NCBI GenBank assembly: GCA_014378465.1
Contig: JACMNQ010000036.1
Coordinates: forward strand, 124,001-188,000
DNA: 64,000 bases
Origin: Oligoflexia bacterium
GTDB taxonomy: Bacteria; Bdellovibrionota; UBA1018
Direction of reading: 5' to 3'
Part shown: positions 48,118 to 58,301 of the stretch, one piece after another
How the letters are laid out: each line of letters starts with the position of its first letter
How positions within the stretch are numbered: position 1 is the first letter of the stretch
Position numbers and translations under genes: made by a program
Notes under the pieces: generated by a model
The model's input: only the letters and a program-made list of their open reading frames with translations
What the model was told of the DNA's origin: nothing
Database searches by the model: none

Positions 48118-49230
48118 TCAGAGCTGCATCACGGGCAACTGTCCCGTCGGTGAGGGGGCAGGAGTCGGTTCTCCCGTGGGTGCAGGATCTGGCGTCACAG
48201 TTGAAGTGGGCGTAGCTGAAGGAGTGGCACTGGGTTGGCCCGAAGGGGGTGATGAAGGTTGCGAAGTCGGCTCACCCGAGGGCTGTCCTGAAGGCTGTCC
48301 TGAAGGCTGTCCTGAAGGCTGTGCGGTCGGCTGGCAGGAAGGGGATGGAGTGGGCGCCGGTGCCGTTGCAGGCAACCAGAAAGGGCAGAAGGGACTGGCG
48401 TCAAAGGCTGCTGGATTTCCGGAAAGATCGATCGAGTCCCAGGCGATGATGGAGCCTTTGAGTGTTCCGTTGCCTGAAAGGTGGGCGCTCCCGCGCGTGG
48501 CGATCAGGGTGCCAAAGAGATTGCCGTTCCCGGAGACTTTGATCTGAGCGCCCGAGCGACTGAGGTGAAATACCACGTTCTGGGATTGAGCATCACCCTG
48601 GAGAACCATGCCCGCTTTTCCGGAGAGACTGAGATCTCCCGAAACGTTCACGATGAAGAGATCCGTCTTGCTGCCGGAAATCGTCAGCTGGTCCTGTCCT
48701 GAGAGTGCGATATCTCCGTCAATCCGGATGACGTTGATGCCCCCTTTGCCGGCCAAGGTCTGAGACGAATGAATGGAATTCAAAATCTGGGTCGGCTTCA
48801 TCGCTTCCATCTGATCAATGACGTGAAGCAGGACGGGCTCGAGAGAACTCAGGTCCTGTTCAACGATCTTGCCTGCTGAAGCATGACCCGTGAAATGAAT
48901 GGCGTCTCTGGAAGGAGAATAGACGGAGTCACCCACTTTCACATTGCCATGAGCGGACAAGGTTGAATGTCCGAGAAGAACGATTGCGCCTTTCACCTGG
49001 GCGTTGCCGTTCATCGAGATCGCGGTATCGGACAGTCCGATGATTCCGGCAGAATGAGAAAGGCATCGAGGAGCTCCGCTTTCTTCTGAGCCCAAGCCCA
49101 GAAGGATGCTCTCACTCGAATCTGAAACCGCGTTGCAGCCCACCGCGGAAGTGGCGGCCAGAGCTGCCAGTACGAGGGAGCGAGTTGAGATCAGTGCCGA
49201 AGTGTTTTTGCTTCCATTGCTTTTAGTCAT
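48118..49230 (-). CDS. exported adhesin-like beta-solenoid (choice-of-anchor/pAdhesive-like) protein with Pro/Ser/Gln-rich repeat tail
   Basis: Lipobox-like AVGC; repeating LSGxGxL-type turns; C-terminal PSGQPSGQPSGQPSGEP low-complexity tail. Confidence 0.65.
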   Translation of the reverse strand: MTKSNGSKNTSALISTRSLVLAALAATSAVGCNAVSDSSESILLGLGSEESGAPRCLSHSAGIIGLSDTAISMNGNAQVKGAIVLLGHSTLSAHGNVKVGDSVYSPSRDAIHFTGHASAGKIVEQDLSSLEPVLLHVIDQMEAMKPTQILNSIHSSQTLAGKGGINVIRIDGDIALSGQDQLTISGSKTDLFIVNVSGDLSLSGKAGMVLQGDAQSQNVVFHLSRSGAQIKVSGNGNLFGTLIATRGSAHLSGNGTLKGSIIAWDSIDLSGNPAAFDASPFCPFWLPATAPAPTPSPSCQPTAQPSGQPSGQPSGQPSGEPTSQPSSPPSGQPSATPSATPTSTVTPDPAPTGEPTPAPSPTGQLPVMQL

Positions 49231-49381
49231 CGAGACTCTCCTTGTTCAAATTCATGATGCATTGCGTTAATAAACAATAATACTGTTTAGTTTTATTAGC
49301 AATTTAAAAATTTGATCCAAGTATATGATATTGATGAATTTATATTACAAAGGAAGCGGACTGTTTGGACACAGGGACTTC

Positions 49382-49966
49382 TCAGGGAAACCGAATCGTG
49401 AAACCGGCAGTGGTCTGGTAGTCGTTTTTTTTCAGGTCCGGAAATTGATTGAAGACGACCGTCAGACCCGCGGTCAGTGAAAAGTTGTGGAAGAGCCGGA
49501 TGTCGAGACCCGTGCCCGCGTACGGGCTGTATTTGATCTTGTCCGTGGTCTTCGTTGAAACGCCAGAGTTGGTCTCTTCATGAACGTTGCGAGTGGCCTG
49601 ACCCCCGGCCCGAAGAAAGGTGGAGAGAAAACTGCTCATCGCGAACGTCGAACGGATACCGAGCTTCACTCGGTCGGCGGTGTCTCGGGTGGTGAGGTTC
49701 TGAAGTGGGAAGGCTTCGCTGTCCATGCCATGAGTGTACTCACTTTCGAGAGAAAGGAGTCTCACACCGGCCGTGACCCGTACACCGTAGATGAGTCGAG
49801 TCGTCGCGTGGGGAGTGGGAACGAGCTTCTGGGTTCGCTCGAAACCGATGATCGGAACGACCGTCGTGGTCACCATCGAAGGACCCGCGGCCTGGGCACT
49901 CGGAATCAGGAGAACGGACAAGGATGAAATGAGCGAAACGAGGAGAGTATTTTGAATCAACTTCAT
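49382..49966 (-). CDS. outer-membrane beta-barrel-like exported protein
   Basis: Signal peptide; YSPYAGTGLDIRLFHNFSLTAGLTVVFNQF...TAGFTIRFP terminal Phe/Pro strand. Confidence 0.7.
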   Translation of the reverse strand: MKLIQNTLLVSLISSLSVLLIPSAQAAGPSMVTTTVVPIIGFERTQKLVPTPHATTRLIYGVRVTAGVRLLSLESEYTHGMDSEAFPLQNLTTRDTADRVKLGIRSTFAMSSFLSTFLRAGGQATRNVHEETNSGVSTKTTDKIKYSPYAGTGLDIRLFHNFSLTAGLTVVFNQFPDLKKNDYQTTAGFTIRFP

Positions 49967-50444
49967 CTCGTGACTTTACCATGTGACCTGGAGCGAGTCA
50001 GTCGGCACAAAGTTCCGGGCGTCAGCGGGTCAAGTATCGAACTCATGACGCAAATGCCTATTCGTATCAGTTTGGTTATCCAGCGATATCGCTTACTTGG
50101 AGAGAAAACTTTGGCTCAGAGCCTCTTTTTTAATAGGTTGAGCCACCTGACGCCCGTAATTCACAGGAATGCAAACTGAACACGAGTCCAGGCAAATTAT
50201 CCTCAATCCCGGGCTTTCAGATCAATCTCATCGGACTGCGGCTGGAGTCATTGGCCTGCCTGATTCGGGATCGCCAACTCACTTGCGTGTGTGCCTATGG
50301 CACGGGCCAGACTCCTCTCAATGAACGCGATCCCTTTGTTCATCAGATCGAATTCAAGGAACTGAACGCGCCGAAAACCTGATGGGCCCTCCATGCCATT
50401 GCAGCATTGAATCCAGAGAGGGATGCAGTTAAGGTCTCACGCCT

Positions 50445-50945
50445 GTGAATCCAACTGCCTTTCTCCCTACTCCGATGACCGAAAAAGACCATCGAAAGCG
50501 ACTTCTGAAGATCTGGTTCTTCGGCTTTCTGGGACTCTTCGCGATCATAGGCAGCCTGAACCTCTGGAAGCTCTTCAGGCTCATGCGAGACGGCGTGCCC
50601 ACCTCTCTGATCATTCGCGCGGTCGATTCGGATCGCCGACAGACTCTGCACTACTCCTACGTCGTGGACCAGGTGTCGTACGAGGGTGAAGACGCAGGGA
50701 TCGGAGCAGGCGAAGGAGCAGGGGCAGAGGTTCAAGTGAAAGTGGGGGACCGGCTTCAGGGTTACGCTCTCCTGTCAGATCCCTCCGTTTCATGCATCGG
50801 AGAGCCCGGCCCGCAGCTCAGGCACGAAGCCGGACTCGCTTTTCTCGTCGCGCTCCTCGTCCCTGGTCTCGTCACGCTGCGAGCTTCCCGGCGTTATAAG
50901 AAGTGGTTGAAAAAACAGAGTGGGGGCGAGATCCGTGGCGCTTGA
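50445..50945 (+). CDS. DUF3592-like membrane protein
   Basis: Two TM segments flanking LHYSYVVDQVSYEGE; overlaps start of next gene. Confidence 0.65.
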   Translation: MNPTAFLPTPMTEKDHRKRLLKIWFFGFLGLFAIIGSLNLWKLFRLMRDGVPTSLIIRAVDSDRRQTLHYSYVVDQVSYEGEDAGIGAGEGAGAEVQVKVGDRLQGYALLSDPSVSCIGEPGPQLRHEAGLAFLVALLVPGLVTLRASRRYKKWLKKQSGGEIRGA

Positions 50946-52806
50946 TCCGATCCGCGAACTGCGGAAAAAATTCAGGTCCGAGTGGCTGCCGAGCTGGAGC
51001 AGTTCAGTTCTCAACATTCGACGCGCCTTCGGGCTCGTCTGGGAGGCGGATTCACGCACGACAGTCCACCTGTCCCTCATCACCCTGGCGAGCGGACTTC
51101 TCCCCGTGGCCCAGGCCTGGGTTGGAAAACTCATCGTCGATTCCGTCGTTCAATCCATGCAGCACAAGGTCACCTTCAGAGAAGGCGTTTTCGCGGCCCT
51201 ACCGTTCCTCGTCGCTGAATTCGGGCTGCTTTTCTTCAGTTCCGCGATCAATCAGTTTCGCTCCTTCTTCGAAGAAGTGATGGACCACAAGCTTGGGCAC
51301 TCGATCAACTCAAGGATCGTGAAGAAAGCTCTTGATCTCGACCTGACCTATTTCGAAGATGCTGATTTCTACGACAAGATGCAGAACGCTCGCCGGCAAT
51401 CTGAATTCAGGGCCATGGCCATCGTGGACCGCTCACTGCTGCTCGTGCAGAGCGTGGTCACGCTCATTTCCTTTCTGATTCTTCTGGCGTCGTTCAGTCC
51501 CTGGATCGCCTTCATTCTCTTCTTCGCGACCCTTCCAGCTTTCATCGTTCAGGGAAAGTTCAGCAAACTCAATTTCAGGCTCCAGTCCTGGAGAGCGCCC
51601 GAATCGAGAATGATGCAGTACCTGGAGCAGACTCTCACGCTCGACAGTGCCGCCAAGGAAGTGAAGCTTTTCGGTCTCGGAAAAACGCTTCAGGGCAGAA
51701 ACGACGCGATCTTCTGGAAGACCTTTCGGGAGGACGAAGCTCTCGCGAGAAAGCGGTCCGTTGCAAGCCTGGGTTGGTCGCTTCTGTCGCTTCTCACTTA
51801 TTATGGTTCCTATGCCTGGATCATCGGCATCACCGCCCAGGGACTGCTCACTCTGGGGAGCATGACTCTGTACCTCAACCTCTTTCGCCAGAGTCAGGGC
51901 TCCATTCAGGGACTTTTTGATCACGTCAACAAACTCTACGAAAATGGGCTCTTCATGGACAACCTTTTCAGTTTTCTGGCGCTGCCCAATCAGGTTGCAT
52001 CGCCGCACGCGGGAGTCAAAGTCGCGGCCGGCATGCTTGAAGTTCCTTCCGGGGACTTTGAAATTGAATTCAGAAATGTCTCCTACCAGTATGCTTCGAC
52101 TGGAGTCTGGGCTCTCAAGGACGTGAACCTCGTGATTCATGCGCGCGAGAAGCTCGCGCTGGTGGGTGAGAATGGTGCGGGCAAGACGACTTTGATCAAA
52201 CTTCTCACGCGACTGTACGAGCCGACGGGCGGCGCGGTACTCCTGGCGGGCCGCGATCTGCGCGAGTACGACCTCACATCGCTTCGCAAGGCGACGGGCG
52301 TGATCTTTCAGGACTTCGTGAAGTATCAGCTGAGTCTTGAGGAAAATATCGGTTTTGGTTCAATCGATGAGCTGTCGGATCACGAAAAGATCGTGAAAGC
52401 CGCGGAGCGGGGAGGAGCCGATGATCTGCTTCCGGATCTCAAGCAGGGCTGGGAGACGGTGCTCGGATCCTGGTTCAAGGGCGGGCAGGAACTTTCGGGC
52501 GGTCAATGGCAGAAAGTCGCGCTCAGCCGGGCCTTCATGAGAAATGCGTCGATCCTCGTGCTCGATGAACCGACTTCGGCACTCGATGCTGAAAAGGAGT
52601 ATGAGATCTTTCACCGCTTTCGTGAACTCACCGAAGGCAAGATCGCTCTGCTGGTTTCTCATCGCTTCAGCACGGTCCGGATGGCGGACCGGATCGCGGT
52701 CCTGAAGGACGGAGGAATCCTGGAGCTCGGTTCTCATGAGGAACTTGTTCGGCTGGGGGGAACCTACGCCCGCCTCTTTGAAATGCAGGCGCAGGGTTAC
52801 CGCTGA
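50920..52806 (+). CDS. ABC transporter, fused permease/ATP-binding protein
   Basis: Walker A GENGAGKTTLIKLL, signature LSGGQWQKVALSRAF, Walker B ILVLDEPTSALD. Confidence 0.95.
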   Translation: MGARSVALDPIRELRKKFRSEWLPSWSSSVLNIRRAFGLVWEADSRTTVHLSLITLASGLLPVAQAWVGKLIVDSVVQSMQHKVTFREGVFAALPFLVAEFGLLFFSSAINQFRSFFEEVMDHKLGHSINSRIVKKALDLDLTYFEDADFYDKMQNARRQSEFRAMAIVDRSLLLVQSVVTLISFLILLASFSPWIAFILFFATLPAFIVQGKFSKLNFRLQSWRAPESRMMQYLEQTLTLDSAAKEVKLFGLGKTLQGRNDAIFWKTFREDEALARKRSVASLGWSLLSLLTYYGSYAWIIGITAQGLLTLGSMTLYLNLFRQSQGSIQGLFDHVNKLYENGLFMDNLFSFLALPNQVASPHAGVKVAAGMLEVPSGDFEIEFRNVSYQYASTGVWALKDVNLVIHAREKLALVGENGAGKTTLIKLLTRLYEPTGGAVLLAGRDLREYDLTSLRKATGVIFQDFVKYQLSLEENIGFGSIDELSDHEKIVKAAERGGADDLLPDLKQGWETVLGSWFKGGQELSGGQWQKVALSRAFMRNASILVLDEPTSALDAEKEYEIFHRFRELTEGKIALLVSHRFSTVRMADRIAVLKDGGILELGSHEELVRLGGTYARLFEMQAQGYR

Positions 52807-52824
52807 TTCACTTGAACGCGTGAA

Positions 52825-53640
52825 CTACTGCTTCACGAAGACGGTGAAGCCGCCGTCCCAGTTGAGCAGAAAATCATCGCCGACTTTTTCGATCTCGTTG
52901 GTGGCCACGCCGAGATTGCCCTGCGCGATGATGATCTGGTCAGTGGCAGAGTCATAGCCAGCCGCGACCATCACGTGACCGGAGCGCCCCTTGGCCGGAC
53001 CCGGCTTCTGAAAGACGGCGTCGAACTTCGCGTGTTCGATGAACAGCCTCTTCAGCCCGGAGAGGCTGACTTGTTTCCAGCCCTGTTGAATGAAGTAGAG
53101 GTCAAATTCCGCGGCGAGGTAAAAAGGCTTTTCAGTTTCGCAGTAGCCCGCTTCGCAAAGTGCCGTGATCAGAAAGAAGTTGCAGGCCGGTATCGTGCTG
53201 CCGACCCAGCGGTTCTGAATCTCCAGGTAGGCGTTCTGTTCGGTCAGGCCGAGGAGCATGCCGGTGTTCGAAAGGCGGAATGAATCTTCTGAGGTGCGAG
53301 TTGGAGGTGCAGAGGCGGCGCGGGGAGCTGACGCGGATGCGGCGCGGGGAGTGGAGTGCACACGGGCGGGAGCTGCCGGGGCCGCAGTTGTAGGCGCAGG
53401 CTGTGCGGGGGTTGCTGCCGGGGCCGCAGCGGGCGACGTTGGAGCGTCCGCGGTCAAGTCAGTCACGAGCACGTCTTTTTTGACCATCGTGTTCGGAAGA
53501 GTTTCAGCGACGGAGGGCTGATCCGTTCCGCAGGCCGAGAGAGTCAGGCAGAGGAGCACAGGGGAAACGAAAGTGAAAAAGACGCGAGACTGAAAAGTGC
53601 AGAAGCCGGACGCCAGGTTCGCAGGTGTATTTTTTTTCAT
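52825..53640 (-). CDS. lipoprotein-like exported protein with Ala/Pro-rich linker and CHAP/C39-like Cys...His domain
   Basis: LTLSACGTDQ lipobox; IPACNFFLITALCEAGYC; GRSGHVMVAAGYDSATDQIIIAQGN. Confidence 0.6.
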   Translation of the reverse strand: MKKNTPANLASGFCTFQSRVFFTFVSPVLLCLTLSACGTDQPSVAETLPNTMVKKDVLVTDLTADAPTSPAAAPAATPAQPAPTTAAPAAPARVHSTPRAASASAPRAASAPPTRTSEDSFRLSNTGMLLGLTEQNAYLEIQNRWVGSTIPACNFFLITALCEAGYCETEKPFYLAAEFDLYFIQQGWKQVSLSGLKRLFIEHAKFDAVFQKPGPAKGRSGHVMVAAGYDSATDQIIIAQGNLGVATNEIEKVGDDFLLNWDGGFTVFVKQ

Positions 53641-53862
53641 GTGTTCGGCAAATTAGCACACGGCCATCTCACCACTTAAATAAACAGCTTGAATGGATTA
53701 TTTCGCGCGTACGGTCATTTAAATGGCTGTTCAGCTGCGCGGCCACGCGTTATCAGGCTTTCTGCACGGCGATCCACCGGCGCGTGAGAGCCGGTCAGAT
53801 TTCATTTATGAATTTTCATTTTTTCTGGAGCGGGACCGATGAGTTCTACAGGGACCCACATC

Positions 53863-55260
53863 ATGAAACTGTTTCATCGTCATTCACTTCTCGCCGTCTC
53901 GCTCCTGCTTGCGCTTTCGCAGGCCTGGGCTGCCGGAGGCATGCCGTTTCACCGAGTCGTCAAAGGGGATCGCCCGAATCTTGAGCAACAGAAAATTGAC
54001 GCTTACATTTACGGCGCGCCGGTTCTCTACACCGGAGACGCGAAAGCTCCGACTCATGTTCCCGGTGCAGTCTGGCACGCCAAGAATCGGGACAAGAAAT
54101 TCTATTTTGGAGACCTGAATCCCGCCGTTGATCCCGATGAGATCATGCAACTCGTCGAGGATGAAAAGTGGGAGGAGTCGAAGATTCTCCTGCAGAATGC
54201 TCCCTGGGCCTACCCACGTACGGAGAATGTTCAGGCACTGCTCGAAGAATTCAAAGCCCAATTGGGTTCAAAAGCCGGTACGGTTGAGCGCCAGACCTTT
54301 CTGAGGGATTTCGCTCTGAAGCTCAAGGAACGGTATCCAATGGGATATTTTCTGAAAGCGGTGGATGGACTCGAATCCAATGGCGGACTGCCAACGGAGA
54401 AGACGGATGGCGCCGAGGCTTACGCGCTCTTTGAGCGCAACATCAAGGCGAAGAAAGCCGAGCTGTATGCCCAGGGCATGAACGACGAGCAGGTCCACAC
54501 ACAGCTTCGCACTCTGCCAGGCTATTCGGGCATGGTGTTTGATGACATCTTCAGTCGCCCGCACAAGGTGATCGTGCAGGCAAAGATCCCTGTCAATTCA
54601 TTCAGGATGCTCGAAGACGGAAAACTGAAATCCTTCCCGGACGAATACCGCGTGCACTCCGTTCAGGGAAAGATCCTGTCCGGCGGAACTCAGTACCGCT
54701 GGGATTATCATCATCAGATCGAACCGGAAGCGCTGAAGAACATTGAAACCTTCGCCCAGAAGGTCGTGAATGCTTTGCCGGCTGAAATGCGGAAAATGAG
54801 CTTTGGAATGGACGTCGTCACTACGAAGGACGGCGGGATGCAGATCATCGAAATGAACATAGGAGGCGAGTCCTCCTACCTCTGGCCCAAGACGGATGTC
54901 TGGGTCGCTCAGCTACTCGCCGAGAAGTTCACCGGCAAACGGACTCCGATGCAGAAGGATGTGGACCAAGTCCTCGCGATTTCCGATCTTGCAGCGAAGG
55001 GCAGGGCTCTCGAAGCTCTTCTGAAAAAGCCGGCGTTCGCGTCTGTGGGCTATCCAAACGACGAAGCAGTCAGCGAAATCCTCAGGATCGCGAAAAACTC
55101 CATGCTCGAGAGTTATCGTCAGGCCCCTTCGCCCAGGAACCTGAAAGTGCTGAACCGGCTGCTGGATCAGTTTCAGATGCGCTCGTTTCTGACTGAGAGT
55201 CAGAAGGTGAGTATCACTCCCTGTGAGGAACTCCTTGCTCCGCAGATCGCCGCACACTGA
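53863..55260 (+). CDS. exported ATP-grasp-like protein
   Basis: Signal peptide MKLFHRHSLLAVSLLLALSQAWA; VIVQAKIPVNSF...EYRVHSVQGKILSGG and SFGMDVVTTKDGGMQIIEMNIGGESSYL resemble the ATP-grasp C-terminal lobe. Confidence 0.6.
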   Translation: MKLFHRHSLLAVSLLLALSQAWAAGGMPFHRVVKGDRPNLEQQKIDAYIYGAPVLYTGDAKAPTHVPGAVWHAKNRDKKFYFGDLNPAVDPDEIMQLVEDEKWEESKILLQNAPWAYPRTENVQALLEEFKAQLGSKAGTVERQTFLRDFALKLKERYPMGYFLKAVDGLESNGGLPTEKTDGAEAYALFERNIKAKKAELYAQGMNDEQVHTQLRTLPGYSGMVFDDIFSRPHKVIVQAKIPVNSFRMLEDGKLKSFPDEYRVHSVQGKILSGGTQYRWDYHHQIEPEALKNIETFAQKVVNALPAEMRKMSFGMDVVTTKDGGMQIIEMNIGGESSYLWPKTDVWVAQLLAEKFTGKRTPMQKDVDQVLAISDLAAKGRALEALLKKPAFASVGYPNDEAVSEILRIAKNSMLESYRQAPSPRNLKVLNRLLDQFQMRSFLTESQKVSITPCEELLAPQIAAH

Positions 55261-55401
55261 GATGTTCGCAGAGACGAATGTCAACTTTCGAACACTATTC
55301 CGTTTCGAATGCCGGCAAGTAATGCCTCTTTGAGGATCGTTCAATTTCGCCGACACTGAAGCTGTGCGCGATATGATGATCAAATCAAACAGAGGACTAC
55401 A

Positions 55402-55986
55402 ATGAAGAAGAAGAATGTCTGGGTGGGGCTGGGCGCATTTACTGTGATGTGTGCCGTCGCAGTGGGTGTGTACAGGAAGAGTGCTGCAGTTCAGGAAAAA
55501 GCGTACGAAGAAGCTTACGAAGATACGACCGTGGATACGGGAAAATTTCATCTCATCCCACCGCTCAAGAGTGACATTCGCAAAGTGCAGGCTCCAGTCC
55601 AGCGCGCTGAAGTCACGAAGTACAACACCTTTCGTTCACCTGCCTCCGCAGTGGAAGGCGGTCCTCGCGATGCGAAGCTGACTGCCAAAGGCAGCGCACA
55701 GGACGTGGTCGCTCAGCACGACAAGGCGACTCTCTACCAGGCTTATCGAAACACTCTGCTGAAGCTCGGCAAGACCGGTCCCGGCGATCAGAAGCTGATC
55801 CAGGAAATTCTGGATTTCGTGCAGTACGCGAAACCGGGAGAACTCCCGGTGACTCAGGTCGTGGCCTCCAATTCGGGCGTGGCTCTCGCCGCTCCGATTG
55901 AGGAAGCGAAGATCAGTGATCCTGAACTTCGTGCGAAATGGCGCCAGCTCAACAACATCGCGCCCGCAACCACCGTACAGAAATAA
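55402..55986 (+). CDS. membrane-anchored or exported hypothetical protein, first gene of the collagen-like operon
   Basis: N-terminal [20 protein letters not shown]; 17-nt gap to next CDS. Confidence 0.75.
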   Translation: MKKKNVWVGLGAFTVMCAVAVGVYRKSAAVQEKAYEEAYEDTTVDTGKFHLIPPLKSDIRKVQAPVQRAEVTKYNTFRSPASAVEGGPRDAKLTAKGSAQDVVAQHDKATLYQAYRNTLLKLGKTGPGDQKLIQEILDFVQYAKPGELPVTQVVASNSGVALAAPIEEAKISDPELRAKWRQLNNIAPATTVQK

Positions 55987-56003
55987 TTGAAAAGGATCAA
56001 ACC

Positions 56004-56801
56004 ATGCTGAAACGAAATTCAATTTCAAAAGCGGTCGTGCTGGCGCTTTCGATCTCCACCGTCTCTCTGTTGGCCCAGCCTTCCGCATTCGCCGTCTCGA
56101 CTTCGCAGTTGACCGACAAGCTCAATCGACTCACGACTGAAGCGAACACGGACGAAGCCAAGCTCAATTCTCCAAGCAGTGGACCGAAGGGCGCCACCGG
56201 CTCCGTGGGAGCTGTCGGTCTTGCGGGACCTCAGGGCGCTCAAGGTCCGATCGGTTCCGTTGGCCCCCAAGGGGACACTGGACCGCAAGGTCTGCCTGGT
56301 CCTCAAGGACCGAAGGGAGCGGATGCTCCTTATACGGGAACTGCCGGGCCTAAAGGTGACGTGGGCCCAACCGGGCCAGCGGGACCTGTCGGCATCAAGG
56401 GAACTCTCAATTCTGTAAAAGGCCCGCAGGGCGGTGTCGGTCAGACGGGCGACCCGGGTCCCACCGGTCTTCAGGGAGCACGCGGACTCACGGGTCCTCA
56501 GGGTTCGAAGGGAAACCACGGTCAAAACGGCGCAGGTGTTTCGAATCCGATTCGCTTCTGCACCTGTCTCCGAACCATCTACAATTTCGAACTCGACCTC
56601 GTGAACGTGAATTCCGCTGGCGTCGCCACTTCGACGAGCATCAGAACTTATGATCCTTACTATTACAACACGACTCTCGAAGCTCGTCGGGACTGTCAGA
56701 AGGATATGGAAGGTTGCGGCGCGGGTACCTACTACCGCAGCAACAGCGCGAAGCCTGGCATCACGGAAACTGGCAACACCCCACCGCAGGGACAGGAATA
56801 A
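56004..56801 (+). CDS. exported collagen-like (Gly-X-Y) repeat protein 1
   Basis: Signal peptide, short helical head, G-X-Y region with interruptions, FCTCLRT tail. Confidence 0.9.
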   Translation: MLKRNSISKAVVLALSISTVSLLAQPSAFAVSTSQLTDKLNRLTTEANTDEAKLNSPSSGPKGATGSVGAVGLAGPQGAQGPIGSVGPQGDTGPQGLPGPQGPKGADAPYTGTAGPKGDVGPTGPAGPVGIKGTLNSVKGPQGGVGQTGDPGPTGLQGARGLTGPQGSKGNHGQNGAGVSNPIRFCTCLRTIYNFELDLVNVNSAGVATSTSIRTYDPYYYNTTLEARRDCQKDMEGCGAGTYYRSNSAKPGITETGNTPPQGQE

Positions 56802-56803
56802 TC

Positions 56804-57541
56804 ATGTTTAAAAATCATACAGACCACTCAAAGTCGAATTTCAAAGTGTTCGGCAAAGCAGCGAGCATCGGCGCCTCCATTCTGGTGATGGCGGTTTCCG
56901 CCACTTCAGCACATGCCTTGAGCAAAGCTGAACTCCAGACCAAGACCAACGAACTGGGTACCAAAGTCGACTCGATCGACGCTCGCGTGAAAGCCGGCGG
57001 CGGAAAAGCCAAAGGCCCACGGGGTGACACCGGACCCGTCGGACTCCAGGGACCTCAGGGTCCTGCCGGAGTTGCGGGTCCTGCAGGACAGAAAGGATCC
57101 ACGGGAAATGTGGGTCCCACGGGTCCTCAGGGAGCCATGGGAGATGTCGGGGCTGCCGGTGGTCCGCGCGGACCGACGGGAGACATGGGGCAGATGGGCC
57201 CGATGGGTTCAACCGGTTCGCAGGGCGATCAGGGTCCAACGGGTGATGTGGGCTTCAAGGGAACCACGGGAGGCAATGGCGCGGCTGGACCGCAAGGTCT
57301 GCCCGGCGCCACGGGTCCAGTGGGCGTGACCGGAGACGCAGGCTTCAGCGCTTTGACTCCTCCCACGACTTTCTGCTCCTGCATCAGGGACGTCGATGAT
57401 TTCAAGATGGTGAAGAATTTCATCACTTCAAATGGAAATCAGACCCAGATGAACATGACCTATTTTGTCGCAAGCGAACTGGGTGGAGTCAATTTCGCCC
57501 GTGCAGCCTGCCAAACCGGTCTCATTTACTACTGCTTATAA
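56804..57541 (+). CDS. exported collagen-like (Gly-X-Y) repeat protein 2
   Basis: ATG at 56804, 2 nt after previous stop; G-X-Y region; FCSCIRD tail. Confidence 0.9.
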   Translation: MFKNHTDHSKSNFKVFGKAASIGASILVMAVSATSAHALSKAELQTKTNELGTKVDSIDARVKAGGGKAKGPRGDTGPVGLQGPQGPAGVAGPAGQKGSTGNVGPTGPQGAMGDVGAAGGPRGPTGDMGQMGPMGSTGSQGDQGPTGDVGFKGTTGGNGAAGPQGLPGATGPVGVTGDAGFSALTPPTTFCSCIRDVDDFKMVKNFITSNGNQTQMNMTYFVASELGGVNFARAACQTGLIYYCL

Positions 57542-57559
57542 GAACGAGAGAGAGAACAC

Positions 57560-58267
57560 ATGAAAAAATTAAGTCGCACAGTTTTGGTTTTCACTCTCAG
57601 TTGCGGAATGATGGCAATCGCCAATCCCGCATCTGCAGCTGGAAAAAAGAAAAAGATCGACCGGGATCTCACTGGCATCGAGACTCAGTTGCATCAGATC
57701 GAAAGCAGCATGAGCAACCTCACGGCATTCGCCGGTGATCCGGGACCGCAAGGTCCGCAGGGCGCCACGGGCAATGGGGGTCCGCAAGGTCCTCAGGGTC
57801 CAGTGGTGAAAGGGGATACGGGTCCGAGAGGTGCACCGGGTGGCCAGGGACCTCAGGGGCCTTCCGGTCCGGCAACCGGTCCGAAGGGACTCCAAGGCCC
57901 GATCGGTCCTCAGGGTCCGCAAGGAGCACAGGGTCCGCAAGGTGCTGATGGTGCTCGTGGAGTTCAAGGAGCCAAGGGAGATACGGGAGCCACCGGCGCT
58001 CCGGGTCCCGTTGGAAATCCAGGTCCTCAGGGTCCTCAGGGTCCCACTGGAGTCAACGGCAGAAATGCTGAATCTCCCGCGATTCTCACTTGCAGTTGCC
58101 ATGACGATTCCTTCAATGAAGGTGTTCAGTTGAAAGTTCGCATGACCTTTCCGAACAATTCGCAGTACACCTATGACAAATCGTTCTTCAAATACGCCCA
58201 GTACAACGGAAGTGGCAGCGACACTTACAATGACTGCGTGGCACTGAAGAACTCCATGTGCAACTGA
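57560..58267 (+). CDS. exported collagen-like (Gly-X-Y) repeat protein 3
   Basis: Signal peptide, G-X-Y region rich in GPQ, LTCSCHD tail. Confidence 0.92.
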   Translation: MKKLSRTVLVFTLSCGMMAIANPASAAGKKKKIDRDLTGIETQLHQIESSMSNLTAFAGDPGPQGPQGATGNGGPQGPQGPVVKGDTGPRGAPGGQGPQGPSGPATGPKGLQGPIGPQGPQGAQGPQGADGARGVQGAKGDTGATGAPGPVGNPGPQGPQGPTGVNGRNAESPAILTCSCHDDSFNEGVQLKVRMTFPNNSQYTYDKSFFKYAQYNGSGSDTYNDCVALKNSMCN

Positions 58268-58301
58268 GTTTCAATTCACTTCAAGTCACTTCAGACTTGT
58301 G

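Noticed and set aside
48195-48450. Repeat cluster considered as a CRISPR or minisatellite
   Set aside because: 12-bp coding repeats without spacers; explained by the PSGQ protein tail
56025-58102. Long Arg/Ser/Thr-rich ORFs antisense or out of frame to the collagen-like genes
   Set aside because: Products of Gly-X-Y codon periodicity, not independent genes
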